This document shows, piece after piece, positions 8,201 through 16,706 of a stretch of 44,432 nucleotides of DNA. The stretch lies in NCBI GenBank assembly GCA_947385425.1, contig CANDKY010000019.1, positions 1 through 44,432 on the forward strand, read 5' to 3'. Both the position numbers and the translations under genes were made by a program. The notes beneath the pieces are model-generated. The model made no database searches. It was not told where the DNA came from and was given only the letters and a program-made list of their open reading frames with translations. Every line of letters starts with the position of its first letter. Position 1 is the stretch's first letter. The DNA comes from an uncultured Lachnospiraceae bacterium (GTDB lineage Bacteria > Bacillota > Clostridia > Lachnospirales > Lachnospiraceae).

Positions 8201-9280
8201 CTAAAACACATTATCAGATAGCATGATTCTGCTCCAAACATCATCCTGTCTGTATGCACGCACAAAACTTCCTGATAAAAATCCAACATAAATCAATATC
8301 TTTTTACCCGCTAGCAAGCCTTTTGGCATTTTATCTATTGTGTCCACTTTAGCAAAGGGCAAATATCTTCCTCCATAGTTCACAGGATAATTTAAATCAT
8401 ATGCCAATCTTGCCGTAATATCGCACCCTGTATACCGGTAACTTTGCAAATTGCAATTACCGATTATGCATATTTCTGACTCAATTTCTTCTCCGGTATA
8501 TATTTTATCGCTACCATTGGTTACCATTGATACACATTGCGTAATAAATTTTTCTTTTCCAAGTTTTTCACTGGAATAATCACCTGACACCCGCAAGACA
8601 TAATCCTCAATTTCTCTCTTTGTGCTTTTAAAAGCATGCTCTGAAACAGTACCATCTAAAATAGTTGTTTCTCTCAGATAGTCCGAAATTCTTTTTGCAA
8701 TCACTTGCGCTCCGTATGGAGATATGTGATGATTTTTAGAATATAAATCCCCTTTTTGTCTTACCCGTTGGAACTCATCGTAGCAATCTACTATTTCTAC
8801 TCCCAATGAACTCAGCCTATATAATTGGTTCCGCCACTGAGGTATAACAATGCGATCCGTCGGTATATCTACTCCCAATCCAATTATCTCCGGATATATT
8901 GCTATCTTGCATGGTAATGAAACATAAACAAACCGTATTCCCCGTTCCTTTAACCAATTATTCAACACACTTAATTGTTCTGTTGGAGTCCGATATATAT
9001 TTCCAAAACCAATTCTTTTAAATTCCATAGGTGCCAAATATCCCAAAATATGATGATCCAAAACATGCCCATTATTCAATATAGTAATTTTAGGTTTCAG
9101 ACTATCTGACTCCAAATTTCCATAAGCAAATTTATTTAAGATCGTTCGAAATGACTTCAATTCCGCATATCTTTGCTCATAATTTTTTAGACATTGCTCT
9201 GCTTTAAATATCCGCAACAATTTTTCATTTTCTCTTCGGATGTGATCATAACAGGAAATGATTTTCACACATGTATTCAA
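8201..9280 (-). CDS. SGNH/AlgX-AlgJ-like protein inside the phosphoramidate gene set
   Basis: A 359-residue protein with no clear signal peptide. Its middle resembles the SGNH-type AlgJ/AlgX/DHHW group: a KITILNNGHV strand, VLNNWLKERGIRFVYVSLPC, then KIAIYPEI, a conserved NHHISPYGAQVIAKRI block with catalytic-type His, and a late ICIIGNCNLQSYRYTGC segment. It starts at a TTG with a near-perfect GAAGGAG 7 nt upstream, so the 35-nt overlap with the kinase gene is real and implies translational coupling. No SGNH protein is part of the four known C. jejuni activation steps. I infer that it may transfer or remove a substituent, possibly the phosphoramidate itself, on the glycan. That role is unproven. 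Confidence 0.72.
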   Translation of the reverse strand: MNTCVKIISCYDHIRRENEKLLRIFKAEQCLKNYEQRYAELKSFRTILNKFAYGNLESDSLKPKITILNNGHVLDHHILGYLAPMEFKRIGFGNIYRTPTEQLSVLNNWLKERGIRFVYVSLPCKIAIYPEIIGLGVDIPTDRIVIPQWRNQLYRLSSLGVEIVDCYDEFQRVRQKGDLYSKNHHISPYGAQVIAKRISDYLRETTILDGTVSEHAFKSTKREIEDYVLRVSGDYSSEKLGKEKFITQCVSMVTNGSDKIYTGEEIESEICIIGNCNLQSYRYTGCDITARLAYDLNYPVNYGGRYLPFAKVDTIDKMPKGLLAGKKILIYVGFLSGSFVRAYRQDDVWSRIMLSDNVF

Positions 9281-9767
9281 TTATTTTCTCCTTCGATTCA
9301 TCAATGCTTAATATACTTGTATCAATGATCATATTACTTTTTAAAGGTCTTTCAAAATCTGCGTTTGTCCAATTAAAATTATTCAATATTCCTTGCTCGC
9401 TTAATTTATACAGTCCTTTTACATCCCGTTTTTTACATACTTCCTGATCTGTACTTACATATATTTCTATATAAATGTCCCCAAAGGTATCTCGAAACTG
9501 CTCCCTAATTTCTTCATAAGGGCAAACCAGGGCATAAATAACATTAATCCCATTTCTAACTAAATAGTGACCAATGGCACGATTTATATTCCCCATTTTG
9601 ACCCGTTCTTCTCTGTTGTATTTCATAATATTGCCTATTAATTGCCTGCTCTCATCACCGTCAATAACATCTACCGGAATATCTCCTTTCTTTAATTCTT
9701 TCGCAACGGCATTTGCCAATGTAGTTTTTCCGCTTCCGCTAAGACCTGTAAATAGCATTACAAACAT
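9246..9767 (-). CDS. APS-kinase-like protein, probable cytidine diphosphoramidate kinase (Cj1415-like)
   Basis: A 173-residue P-loop kinase of the adenylylsulfate kinase family. Walker A is FTGLSGSGKTTLA (residues about 6-18), followed by DVIDGDESRQ, NREERVKMGNINRAIG and a C-terminal CKKRDVKGLYK, all APS-kinase hallmarks. No ATP sulfurylase or other sulfate-activation gene is nearby. Instead it is embedded between homologues of Cj1418, Cj1417 and Cj1416. Cj1415 in C. jejuni is an APS-kinase relative that phosphorylates the 3'-hydroxyl of cytidine diphosphoramidate. That is the favoured role, with true APS kinase the alternative. It lies 30 nt downstream of the glutamine kinase gene and overlaps the following gene. 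Confidence 0.85.
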   Translation of the reverse strand: MFVMLFTGLSGSGKTTLANAVAKELKKGDIPVDVIDGDESRQLIGNIMKYNREERVKMGNINRAIGHYLVRNGINVIYALVCPYEEIREQFRDTFGDIYIEIYVSTDQEVCKKRDVKGLYKLSEQGILNNFNWTNADFERPLKSNMIIDTSILSIDESKEKIIEYMCENHFLL

Positions 9768-9797
9768 TTCTGGCTCTCTCTTTCTATCCTGAATTAA

Positions 9798-12137
9798 TTA
9801 CTTGATTTTAATGATCTGCTTTTTCATACAGTCGATTGTTACCCGCTTATATCTACTCCACTCAGTATAATTCTGCTCTCCAACACCAATAACCGCAGGA
9901 ATTCCCAGTTCTGCACAACGTATTGCCATATGGGAATTAGCGCCGCCATACTGTGTAACAAGCCCTCCGATTCCCTTTGCAAAGAGGAAATCATACCCTG
10001 GATCAGCCGCCTTTATAAAGACGATTTTATCCTCAATTTGCTGCCCACCGACATCGTTTATTAACACAATATCAGACGTAACGCTTTTCTGTGTAATAAA
10101 GTTTGGCTCTTCCTTAAGCAGTTCAAAAGAATAAACATCTTCCGGCTCTACTATAATGCTCGGTAATTTAATCTGTACAGCACTTTTATACTGTATCTTA
10201 TTTTCTCTGATATTCTTCGCAAAAATAGTTTTGATATCGCCTGTATACAAATCGGCATAAAGCTGCTTAACAACAGAAATATCCAAATAAGCCATATCCT
10301 CCACAGGTATACCGACTCTATTACCAAGTTCTTCCACAAGCTGTAATATCTTACTTACAGAGCGCGTAAATACAAACTTTAGATACTCTCTTCCTTCAAT
10401 GGCTTCTTTTATAAACAGCATCAATTTGTCTGCCGTTATCTCCAGTCCATTCTCCTCCAGTTCAATTTGTATACGTGTCATCTGCTCTTGTGAAAACAGA
10501 AATGTTTCATCCGTTTCTGCAATATCCGATGGAGTACCTCCTCCAAAATATTCATCAAATGCTTCGTCATACCGTCTAGACAATATGTCATATGTACCGG
10601 GACGAATATGTCCATATACTTCCAAAAAATCCTCCTCTGTCATATTCCCCTTATATAACTGTTGCAAATCCCTGTTCATTTTCTTATTGACAGTATCAAG
10701 TGAATTCATATACGCATCATATTCTTCTCTTTTTATGATCCCGATACTTACAAAGGATCTCAGAAACTGTACCGCGATGAATCCGGCTCTTGCCACTCCT
10801 GCAAATGGAAGAGTTCCATATGTTTTGCATTCCTCAATCAGCCAATATATTTTGTCAACAATTGATATATCAGTTTGAATTATTTTCCTATAAGCGTCTT
10901 CCAAAGTTGATATCTTCGCTATATCATCCCTGTATAGCCCTTTGTCTGGATCAATAATACTGTTAGTCAGATCCAGCAGCGAAAACTCAATTCTTGTGAT
11001 TTCATTTTCATTAAATCCATAATCAAGCAATTCCTTAAGTTTCGCATGCAACCCCAAATAGTAACAGGAATATACAATTTCAAATTCAATCTTATCATGG
11101 TATTTGGGATATCTGGCAAGCTTGTCTAGATAATAATTTACAAGTTTTTCAGATATCCGGTCATTTAGCTTCCGTGGTATAAAAGAGTTAAATGTTATTC
11201 TGGTATCAATATATGGTATTCCACAAAATGAAATCATCAATGGATGCATCGTCAAATCGCGATATCCATAATCATACCGCTGATGCGACCAGACATTATC
11301 CGTAATCAATTCTTTATATAAGGAAATTGCCATTTTTTTTGGCCTGACACCAAGAATTTCTGCCGGATTCCAATCGGGCATTACACCAAAACAAGTCGTA
11401 TGTCCAAGCAAAAAAGGATGCGCCGTAGAAAGCTTTTTTGCTTTTTTATAAATTCTGTCCAAAATCGGACTTAAATTAATCTTTTCGTAGAAATCTTTTC
11501 TGCCCTTCGCAATCGGTCTTACCTGCAAAATAAATACTTTACCCTCATTGTTAATTGCAAATTCAATATCAAGCACGTTAGTTCCTAAAAATTGTTCTAT
11601 CTGGTGGCAGACAGTAACAAGCTTATGCATATCCCTGTCCTTAATTGACTGTTCGGTATACTTATAATGGATAAATGTTTTTAAACTATTAGAATTCCCC
11701 GATGTTACAGCTGTTGTATCATCTCCTTCATAATAGTTTACTGTATAGTAATCCGCAAATGTTTCCATATCCACAGTAAACACCACACCAGACTTCTTTA
11801 TCTGAGCAAGCATAGGTTGAATTAAAATCTCTTCATTCAAACTCGTATCATAGGATTGATATACCTTTGCGATAGCATCTCTGACTTCATGAAAATCCGG
11901 TTTTACATTTAAGATTGATTCAAATTTCCCTGCGTTAGAGTAATTTGCTGTGTCCTCCGCCACAGACGACGAACGGACAATAATAAGTTTTCCATCTGCA
12001 AATTTCAATACTGACTTTACCGTTTCATACTCATTCCTAATAAAATCCTCACTTTTTATAGTCAGTATCGGAAGAACGCTGATAGATGATATATGTTCTT
12101 TTAAATATTTCAACATCCTTGATTTTGTATATTTCAT
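9798..12137 (-). CDS. PEP-synthase-like L-glutamine kinase (Cj1418-like)
   Basis: About 779 residues with PEP synthase/PPDK architecture. The N-terminal ATP-grasp-like domain has IIVRSSSVAEDTANYSNAG and later FILQVRPI. A long helical middle follows, then a C-terminal phosphohistidine swivelling domain with TQYGGANSHMAIRCAELGIP, whose His (about residue 736) should carry the phosphoryl group. There is no PEP/pyruvate TIM-barrel domain, so it is not a true PEP synthase. C. jejuni Cj1418 has this design and phosphorylates the amide nitrogen of glutamine, releasing AMP and phosphate. The Cj1415-, Cj1416- and Cj1417-like genes follow directly. The start is uncertain: ATG 12137 is used, and TTG 12182 and ATG 12176 are in frame. 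Confidence 0.87.
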   Translation of the reverse strand: MKYTKSRMLKYLKEHISSISVLPILTIKSEDFIRNEYETVKSVLKFADGKLIIVRSSSVAEDTANYSNAGKFESILNVKPDFHEVRDAIAKVYQSYDTSLNEEILIQPMLAQIKKSGVVFTVDMETFADYYTVNYYEGDDTTAVTSGNSNSLKTFIHYKYTEQSIKDRDMHKLVTVCHQIEQFLGTNVLDIEFAINNEGKVFILQVRPIAKGRKDFYEKINLSPILDRIYKKAKKLSTAHPFLLGHTTCFGVMPDWNPAEILGVRPKKMAISLYKELITDNVWSHQRYDYGYRDLTMHPLMISFCGIPYIDTRITFNSFIPRKLNDRISEKLVNYYLDKLARYPKYHDKIEFEIVYSCYYLGLHAKLKELLDYGFNENEITRIEFSLLDLTNSIIDPDKGLYRDDIAKISTLEDAYRKIIQTDISIVDKIYWLIEECKTYGTLPFAGVARAGFIAVQFLRSFVSIGIIKREEYDAYMNSLDTVNKKMNRDLQQLYKGNMTEEDFLEVYGHIRPGTYDILSRRYDEAFDEYFGGGTPSDIAETDETFLFSQEQMTRIQIELEENGLEITADKLMLFIKEAIEGREYLKFVFTRSVSKILQLVEELGNRVGIPVEDMAYLDISVVKQLYADLYTGDIKTIFAKNIRENKIQYKSAVQIKLPSIIVEPEDVYSFELLKEEPNFITQKSVTSDIVLINDVGGQQIEDKIVFIKAADPGYDFLFAKGIGGLVTQYGGANSHMAIRCAELGIPAVIGVGEQNYTEWSRYKRVTIDCMKKQIIKIK

Positions 12138-12205
12138 AGCTTTTTCTTCTATACATTGCCCCCTCATATACTGCATAAACAAAATAGTAATCCCTTTACA
12201 CTTTA

Positions 12206-12670
12206 TTATGCCTCATATACCACGTCATTCAATGCTACAATTGGACATTTCATCTTATCTTTTAGCTCCATCTCAATGTCAGCATAATCATGGATAGCCG
12301 TCACTATGATAGCATCTACTTCCTCCAAATTATCTTTCGCCTTAAACATATTTATATTCACATCCATCTTATTTACTTTGTTGTCAATTCCATACTTTAC
12401 CACAATTCCCGTATCCTCGAGTTCTGCCCAAAGAGCGATTCCCAATTCTTTCATCCCATAAATTGCTATTGTCCTGTAACCATATTTGCGAAAATAATCC
12501 GCCAATGTACGACCGCTCTGGTGAACCTTTACCCATTGAAGCAAAACATCATAAAACTCATGGAATTTAGTACTATTTTCCTCCAGTTTATATATTTGCT
12601 TTTCCTGGCATTTTTCTCCCAGCACAAAACCCATTACCATCCCAATCATTGATAATGCAATTTCCTTCAT
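12206..12670 (-). CDS. Small membrane-anchored Rossmann-like protein, copy 3
   Basis: At 154 residues this is the shortest of the three paralogues, with an N-terminal hydrophobic segment (IALSMIGMVMGFVLG). The conserved STKFHEFYDVLLQWVKVHQS block follows, then GRTLADYFRKYGY, the Rossmann turn AIYGMKELGIAL, VVKYGIDNKVN, VDAIIVTAIHDYADIE and the CPIVALNDVVYEA tail. AAGGAGGAAGG stands before the ATG. It lies between the LicD gene and the glutamine kinase gene. All three copies therefore sit at the head of a distinct sub-block of the locus. No enzymatic signature is visible. It might gate or anchor the cytoplasmic enzymes encoded next to it. Confidence 0.85.
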   Translation of the reverse strand: MKEIALSMIGMVMGFVLGEKCQEKQIYKLEENSTKFHEFYDVLLQWVKVHQSGRTLADYFRKYGYRTIAIYGMKELGIALWAELEDTGIVVKYGIDNKVNKMDVNINMFKAKDNLEEVDAIIVTAIHDYADIEMELKDKMKCPIVALNDVVYEA

Positions 12671-12687
12671 TATTATTGCCTTCCTCC

Positions 12688-13554
12688 TTATCTTTCCTGT
12701 CTATCCCAAAACGATACTCCTTTTGGCCTTTTCCCTCTAGGCCTCTTCATATAGTCACCGTATGTTTTCCTCAATATTTTTTTATAACCTGATGGTATTG
12801 GAAACATCGCACTTTCTATTGCCTTTCCCTCTCTATACACGGTAAATTTTACCATCACAGTATTTTGAAACCATTCAGCTTTATACAACGTTTTTTCCAA
12901 CGGATACCGTCCATTTGGACCTAATGGAACGATCAAGTATCTTCCGCATCTACTATCATATTTTCGCTGAATGTGATCCCGTATCTCACATAATCTGCTG
13001 ATATCTGTATGCTTGAATATAGTCCAACAAAGGCACTTTGATAGGAATGGTATCTGACATAAACCTGGTTTATATCCTTTTATACTGATTACCCCGTCTA
13101 TTGTTCCTAATTCCCAATACCATGCTTTCCATTTGTGCCTATTCTCCGGAGCTTTTACCAAAGGAAAAATATCTACTACAATTCCACATTTCCACGCAAT
13201 TTCTTCTCTAAAATAATCAAACTTTCTATATGTTCCGTTAACGGTCACTTCCGTAAGATAATTCCAACATGGAGAATTTTTTTTGGTTCTTTTATTGATT
13301 ACAAAATATTTTCTGCTGTCTAGTTCTTCTGCCAAAATTCTGTTTGCCTTATCCCAGCACCCAGGCATTATGACAAGATCTACATCATCATCCCAAGGTA
13401 TATATCCTCCATGCCTGATACTGCCAAGTAACGTCCCAAATGCCAGAAAATACCTGATCTCATGCTTTTTAAACAATACATCCAATTCTTTAAGCAATTT
13501 AAACAATTCAATATGGATTTCATCCACTGTCATTTTTATAAATTTTTTATTCAT
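12688..13554 (-). CDS. LicD family phosphotransferase
   Basis: The 288-residue protein has the LicD/nucleotidyltransferase-fold core FLAFGTLLGSIRHGGYIPWD followed by DDVDLVIM, near residues 38-65, with the paired acidic residues that hold the metal. Family members such as LicD of Haemophilus and pneumococcus move phosphocholine from CDP-choline onto a sugar. No choline kinase or choline transporter is visible here, whereas a CDP-phosphoramidate pathway is encoded directly downstream. LicD could therefore be the enzyme that moves the phosphoramidate group onto the glycan; this is inference from donor similarity and context. The start is ATG 13554, with a weak upstream site; ATG 13533 is possible. 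Confidence 0.85.
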   Translation of the reverse strand: MNKKFIKMTVDEIHIELFKLLKELDVLFKKHEIRYFLAFGTLLGSIRHGGYIPWDDDVDLVIMPGCWDKANRILAEELDSRKYFVINKRTKKNSPCWNYLTEVTVNGTYRKFDYFREEIAWKCGIVVDIFPLVKAPENRHKWKAWYWELGTIDGVISIKGYKPGLCQIPFLSKCLCWTIFKHTDISRLCEIRDHIQRKYDSRCGRYLIVPLGPNGRYPLEKTLYKAEWFQNTVMVKFTVYREGKAIESAMFPIPSGYKKILRKTYGDYMKRPRGKRPKGVSFWDRQER

Positions 13555-13585
13555 TATTCCATCCCAAAAGCAATATGTTTTATCT

Positions 13586-14173
13586 TCAATTTACTTTTTT
13601 ATAAATAATAATGTGTCGGTTCGCTCCTTGGGCGGCATTTATTCTTTTACTTTGATAACAAGCTATATATTGCTCCCCTAGAATTTCATCCCCATGGCAC
13701 TCATACCGATAAGAAGTTTTCTCTGTGCCACGCAATTCGTCCAGAACGACATATTCCACCTTGTTATTTTCTAAGATTTTCTTTATCTCCCTTTTTGTGT
13801 AATCCGGATCAATAAAATGCAGAAGATTAATCATGATCAGGCAATATACCTCCTGATTTCTGACATTTCCGAAGCTTCCCTTGCGGAACTGTGTATCCGG
13901 GTGCAATATGCCTGCCGCATATACTACCTTTTGTTCCAGATCCAATCCCATTTTCTTATTACGCCCTGCCTTTATGTATCCGATAATATCTCCCAGACCG
14001 CAACCAATTTCAATAATATGCCCGCTTATCTTTTTATCGCGTTCTATCAGGTTATTTATTATTTTGACCGTATATTGCGCATACTCCTTATCCCTGTGGC
14101 CAGAGTAATGCCATTCATCCAGACGGAATAACTTTATAAACAATTTTCTTAAAAATCTGTTCTGTCTTTTCAT
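13586..14173 (-). CDS. Class I SAM-dependent methyltransferase (copy B)
   Basis: A 195-residue paralogue of 3203-3763. Motif I is HIIEIGCGLGDI (residues about 52-63), followed by KMGLDLEQKV, AGILHPDTQFRKGSF and CLIMINLLHFI. A basic N-terminal stretch (MKRQNRFLRKLFIKLFRLDE) precedes the shared WH block and may bind membrane or substrate. ATG 14173 with GGTGGG just upstream is chosen over the in-frame GTG at 14185. It lies between the radical SAM gene (about 14 nt away) and licD. Methylation of a sugar or of the phosphoramidate oxygen is possible. The shared ILHPxTxFRxGSF block indicates that copies A and B act on related substrates. Confidence 0.85.
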   Translation of the reverse strand: MKRQNRFLRKLFIKLFRLDEWHYSGHRDKEYAQYTVKIINNLIERDKKISGHIIEIGCGLGDIIGYIKAGRNKKMGLDLEQKVVYAAGILHPDTQFRKGSFGNVRNQEVYCLIMINLLHFIDPDYTKREIKKILENNKVEYVVLDELRGTEKTSYRYECHGDEILGEQYIACYQSKRINAAQGANRHIIIYKKVN

Positions 14174-14187
14174 ATAACCCACCACTT

Positions 14188-15342
14188 TTATTCATATATC
14201 CATTTCCCGATATCGTTATTATCCTTCCCGCCAGGTTTCATGATTTCCCATTTTCCGTGAACCTGAGAACGCAATTCGACGTTGCAATGCTCACAAAGAT
14301 CCATCGGGCGGTTCAGACATTCCACCAGCTCATCAAAATCTTTTATCGAATCCAGTTCCTCCACTGGAACATCTTCAGGGAAATGAGTCCCCCAGTACTC
14401 GTTAAAATATCTGATATACATCATGACATTACATGGCGCCATCTTCCCATGATAAAGCTGATTGCAGCTGCCACTGCAGTTTCTTCTGTTAACAACGCTG
14501 TCATACCGTTTTCCTTTCAGGAAAACAGGCGCAAAATCCGATATCACCCTAAAATTAACAATATACTTTACCCCTCTCTCTTTCAGCACCCGGCCTATTT
14601 CATCCGCTTTCTTCCAAAAAGGTTTGTATAAGGACATGCGAAAACATACATCATTTTGCCGGATAAATTCCCAGTCTTCATCACTCATTTTTTGTATTAA
14701 CGTTCCGTTTGTTATTATTGTAATTTCAGAAAAGCTAAATATCCCGCGGGTAATCTCAACAAACTTTTTCCAGTCTTTATTTAGAAACGGCTCGCCTCCC
14801 AGGATATCAATCCTTTCAACATGTTTCACTAACCTCTTCAACTTAGTAAGATCCTGTTTCACCTCTTCGCTGTCTATAAAGCGCTCCCCTTCCACCAATG
14901 AGGAAAAGTGGCTGCAGGATACACAATTTAAATTGCAGTGATCCGCAATATGGTACTGTAGCCTGGGAAGTGTTTTGTAATTATCTATTGTAAACTGCAG
15001 CAAATCTTCTTCCGTGAAATTTTTCTTTTGTTCCACATCAGGAATAGCTGGCAGGAGAAAGGTTTCTCTTGGGATACCCATTCCCATCATTTCGTCCACC
15101 ACGTCCAATGCTGTATAGGCTCCCGAATATGGAGATATTAAAATTTTGCCGATTCCATCTGCTTCATACAAATCCAGGAATTTATAGGGGGAAACATAGG
15201 GCAGCCCACTCTCGCAGTCTATGGTTCCCCACTTTTTATCGTTTCCATCCACCAGGCATACTATTTCAATATCTTTACTTTCCAGCAAACGGTTTATCAG
15301 CTTTCTGGATTTGTCAGTTAACAGTCTAAATGCGATGCGCAT
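14188..15342 (-). CDS. Radical SAM/SPASM-type enzyme with N-terminal Rossmann-like domain
   Basis: A 384-residue fusion. Residues 1-100 form a Rossmann-like unit (MRIAFRLLTDKSRKLINRLL, then EIVCLVDGNDKKWGTIDCES, ending in MGIPRETFLLP) as in other proteins of the locus. The radical SAM core follows, with the CX3CX2C cluster at Cys136/140/143 (HCNLNCVSC) and the SAM-binding RIDILGGEPFLN. A later Cys-rich part (RNCSGSCNQ, APCNVMM, CEHCN) probably binds an auxiliary cluster as in SPASM/twitch proteins. It may modify a sugar or nucleotide sugar by radical chemistry; the substrate is unknown. AGGAGG precedes the ATG by 7 nt. Confidence 0.87.
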   Translation of the reverse strand: MRIAFRLLTDKSRKLINRLLESKDIEIVCLVDGNDKKWGTIDCESGLPYVSPYKFLDLYEADGIGKILISPYSGAYTALDVVDEMMGMGIPRETFLLPAIPDVEQKKNFTEEDLLQFTIDNYKTLPRLQYHIADHCNLNCVSCSHFSSLVEGERFIDSEEVKQDLTKLKRLVKHVERIDILGGEPFLNKDWKKFVEITRGIFSFSEITIITNGTLIQKMSDEDWEFIRQNDVCFRMSLYKPFWKKADEIGRVLKERGVKYIVNFRVISDFAPVFLKGKRYDSVVNRRNCSGSCNQLYHGKMAPCNVMMYIRYFNEYWGTHFPEDVPVEELDSIKDFDELVECLNRPMDLCEHCNVELRSQVHGKWEIMKPGGKDNNDIGKWIYE

Positions 15343-15458
15343 GGATAATCCTCCTAGTTTGCTATATTGTAAATATGTCCAAGATCAAATATCTATTATT
15401 TCTTTGTATATCCATCCGGAAAGCCCCCTTTTTACTTCATTCTCCTCATCTTCCAAAT

Positions 15459-16595
15459 TCACACATACCCCTCGTTTTTGCAGATATACATTTCCAGCAG
15501 ATCACTCAATTTAAATCCCATATTCTCCGTGATTGTATCCTCTATTTTCCTGCTGCTGTATATCCGGCGGAGCATCTCTTTTTTATCCTCTTGTGCCACC
15601 CCAAAATCTGCCTGGCATATGATATCCGTATGCGTATCTATCCTGAATAACTGTCCGTTAGATCTTGCCTGGAAATATATATCAGTCCCGTTTTTAAATA
15701 CTGCTTGAAACTGTGTAAACCCCGTTCCTTCCGGATACCCTCCCCTGCTTTCATATTCAAATTCCAATTCCCGCATCTGGCCACACGACTCGACAAAAAC
15801 CTTTCTCTCACATGCCGCAATATAGTAATTCTTGTCCCCTATATGATATGCCCTCTCATACAAATTGTTGCGACCGTGTAAAAGCCCCTGGCTTTTCATC
15901 CCTTCCACGCCGTCCGGTGGAATCCATGTAAGTGTCTCATCATTAACTGTTGTCAGCAAAAACTTCTCTTTTTTTTCCTGCGTATAGCCATCTATTGTCC
16001 ATAATGCTATCTTATCATTGTTCAGACGATGTATTGTATATTCTCTCCGCTCTAAATCAACTTCAAAAATGATATCTTTAAACCGTACTGGCAGATAAAC
16101 TTTATTTTCTTTCTGAAAATAGGTATTGCTAAATAGGGGATTGGACACATCACATCCTTCTTCCCGCAAGTATTCCCAATATTCCGTATTTTTCGTAAAA
16201 CTTTCCGAGATGGTATCATAGTAAAAAAATCCCTTAACACCGCATCCTACTAAAAGCAATTGTGACTTCCAGGCTGCAGCAATAACAAATTTGTTCTTCC
16301 TGCGCACTTCTTCTGCTTCATATGGAATATCAATATATCTTATTTCCCCTGACATCACATCAAAAGAAACCAAATTGCTTTTCTTAAACGGCGTAATATA
16401 TATAATATCCCCACATTTCGCCATTCCTGAGTACGCTGCTTGAATTATTTCCTTAGAAACCATATGGTAATCCAGCAGCTTCATTTCTGCAATATCGAAA
16501 TGCAGCAGAACCGATGTATTATAAGTCAACATCCAAAGGTCAGTACCTTCTGTTATCGCATAAACCGCCCCGAACAGCGCATTATTTTCCTGCAT
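15459..16595 (-). CDS. Beta-propeller-like protein of unknown function
   Basis: About 378 residues made of repeated short beta-rich blocks, such as LFGAVYAITEGTDLWMLTYN, VLLHFDIAEMKLL, NLVSFDVMSGEI, DIIFEVDLERREYTIHRLN and QLFRIDTHTDII. The repeated pattern of two aromatic or hydrophobic strands ending in a D-x-x turn is typical of a kelch- or WD-like propeller. No signal peptide or membrane segment is visible, so a cytoplasmic binding role is likely. The ATG at 16595 has GGTGGA 7 nt upstream; an in-frame start at 16634 would add 13 residues. It is the first gene of the glycan locus in transcription order. I do not recognise a family. Confidence 0.72.
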   Translation of the reverse strand: MQENNALFGAVYAITEGTDLWMLTYNTSVLLHFDIAEMKLLDYHMVSKEIIQAAYSGMAKCGDIIYITPFKKSNLVSFDVMSGEIRYIDIPYEAEEVRRKNKFVIAAAWKSQLLLVGCGVKGFFYYDTISESFTKNTEYWEYLREEGCDVSNPLFSNTYFQKENKVYLPVRFKDIIFEVDLERREYTIHRLNNDKIALWTIDGYTQEKKEKFLLTTVNDETLTWIPPDGVEGMKSQGLLHGRNNLYERAYHIGDKNYYIAACERKVFVESCGQMRELEFEYESRGGYPEGTGFTQFQAVFKNGTDIYFQARSNGQLFRIDTHTDIICQADFGVAQEDKKEMLRRIYSSRKIEDTITENMGFKLSDLLEMYICKNEGYV

Positions 16596-16706
16596 TATAT
16601 TCCACCGCCTGTGCCTTTCTTTTTTTCGCCCCACATCATCTTCATTCTTAACCTTCCTTTTCCAACGGCCCGAGCAATTCTTTATGTCCCGGTTTAAACT
16701 TTATCA

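Noticed and set aside
9246-9767. True adenylylsulfate kinase for sulfate activation
   Set aside because: No ATP sulfurylase, sulfotransferase or PAPS gene is present; context favours the CDPA kinase.
9798-12137. PEP synthase or pyruvate phosphate dikinase
   Set aside because: The C-terminal PEP/pyruvate barrel is missing; the protein ends with the phosphohistidine domain.
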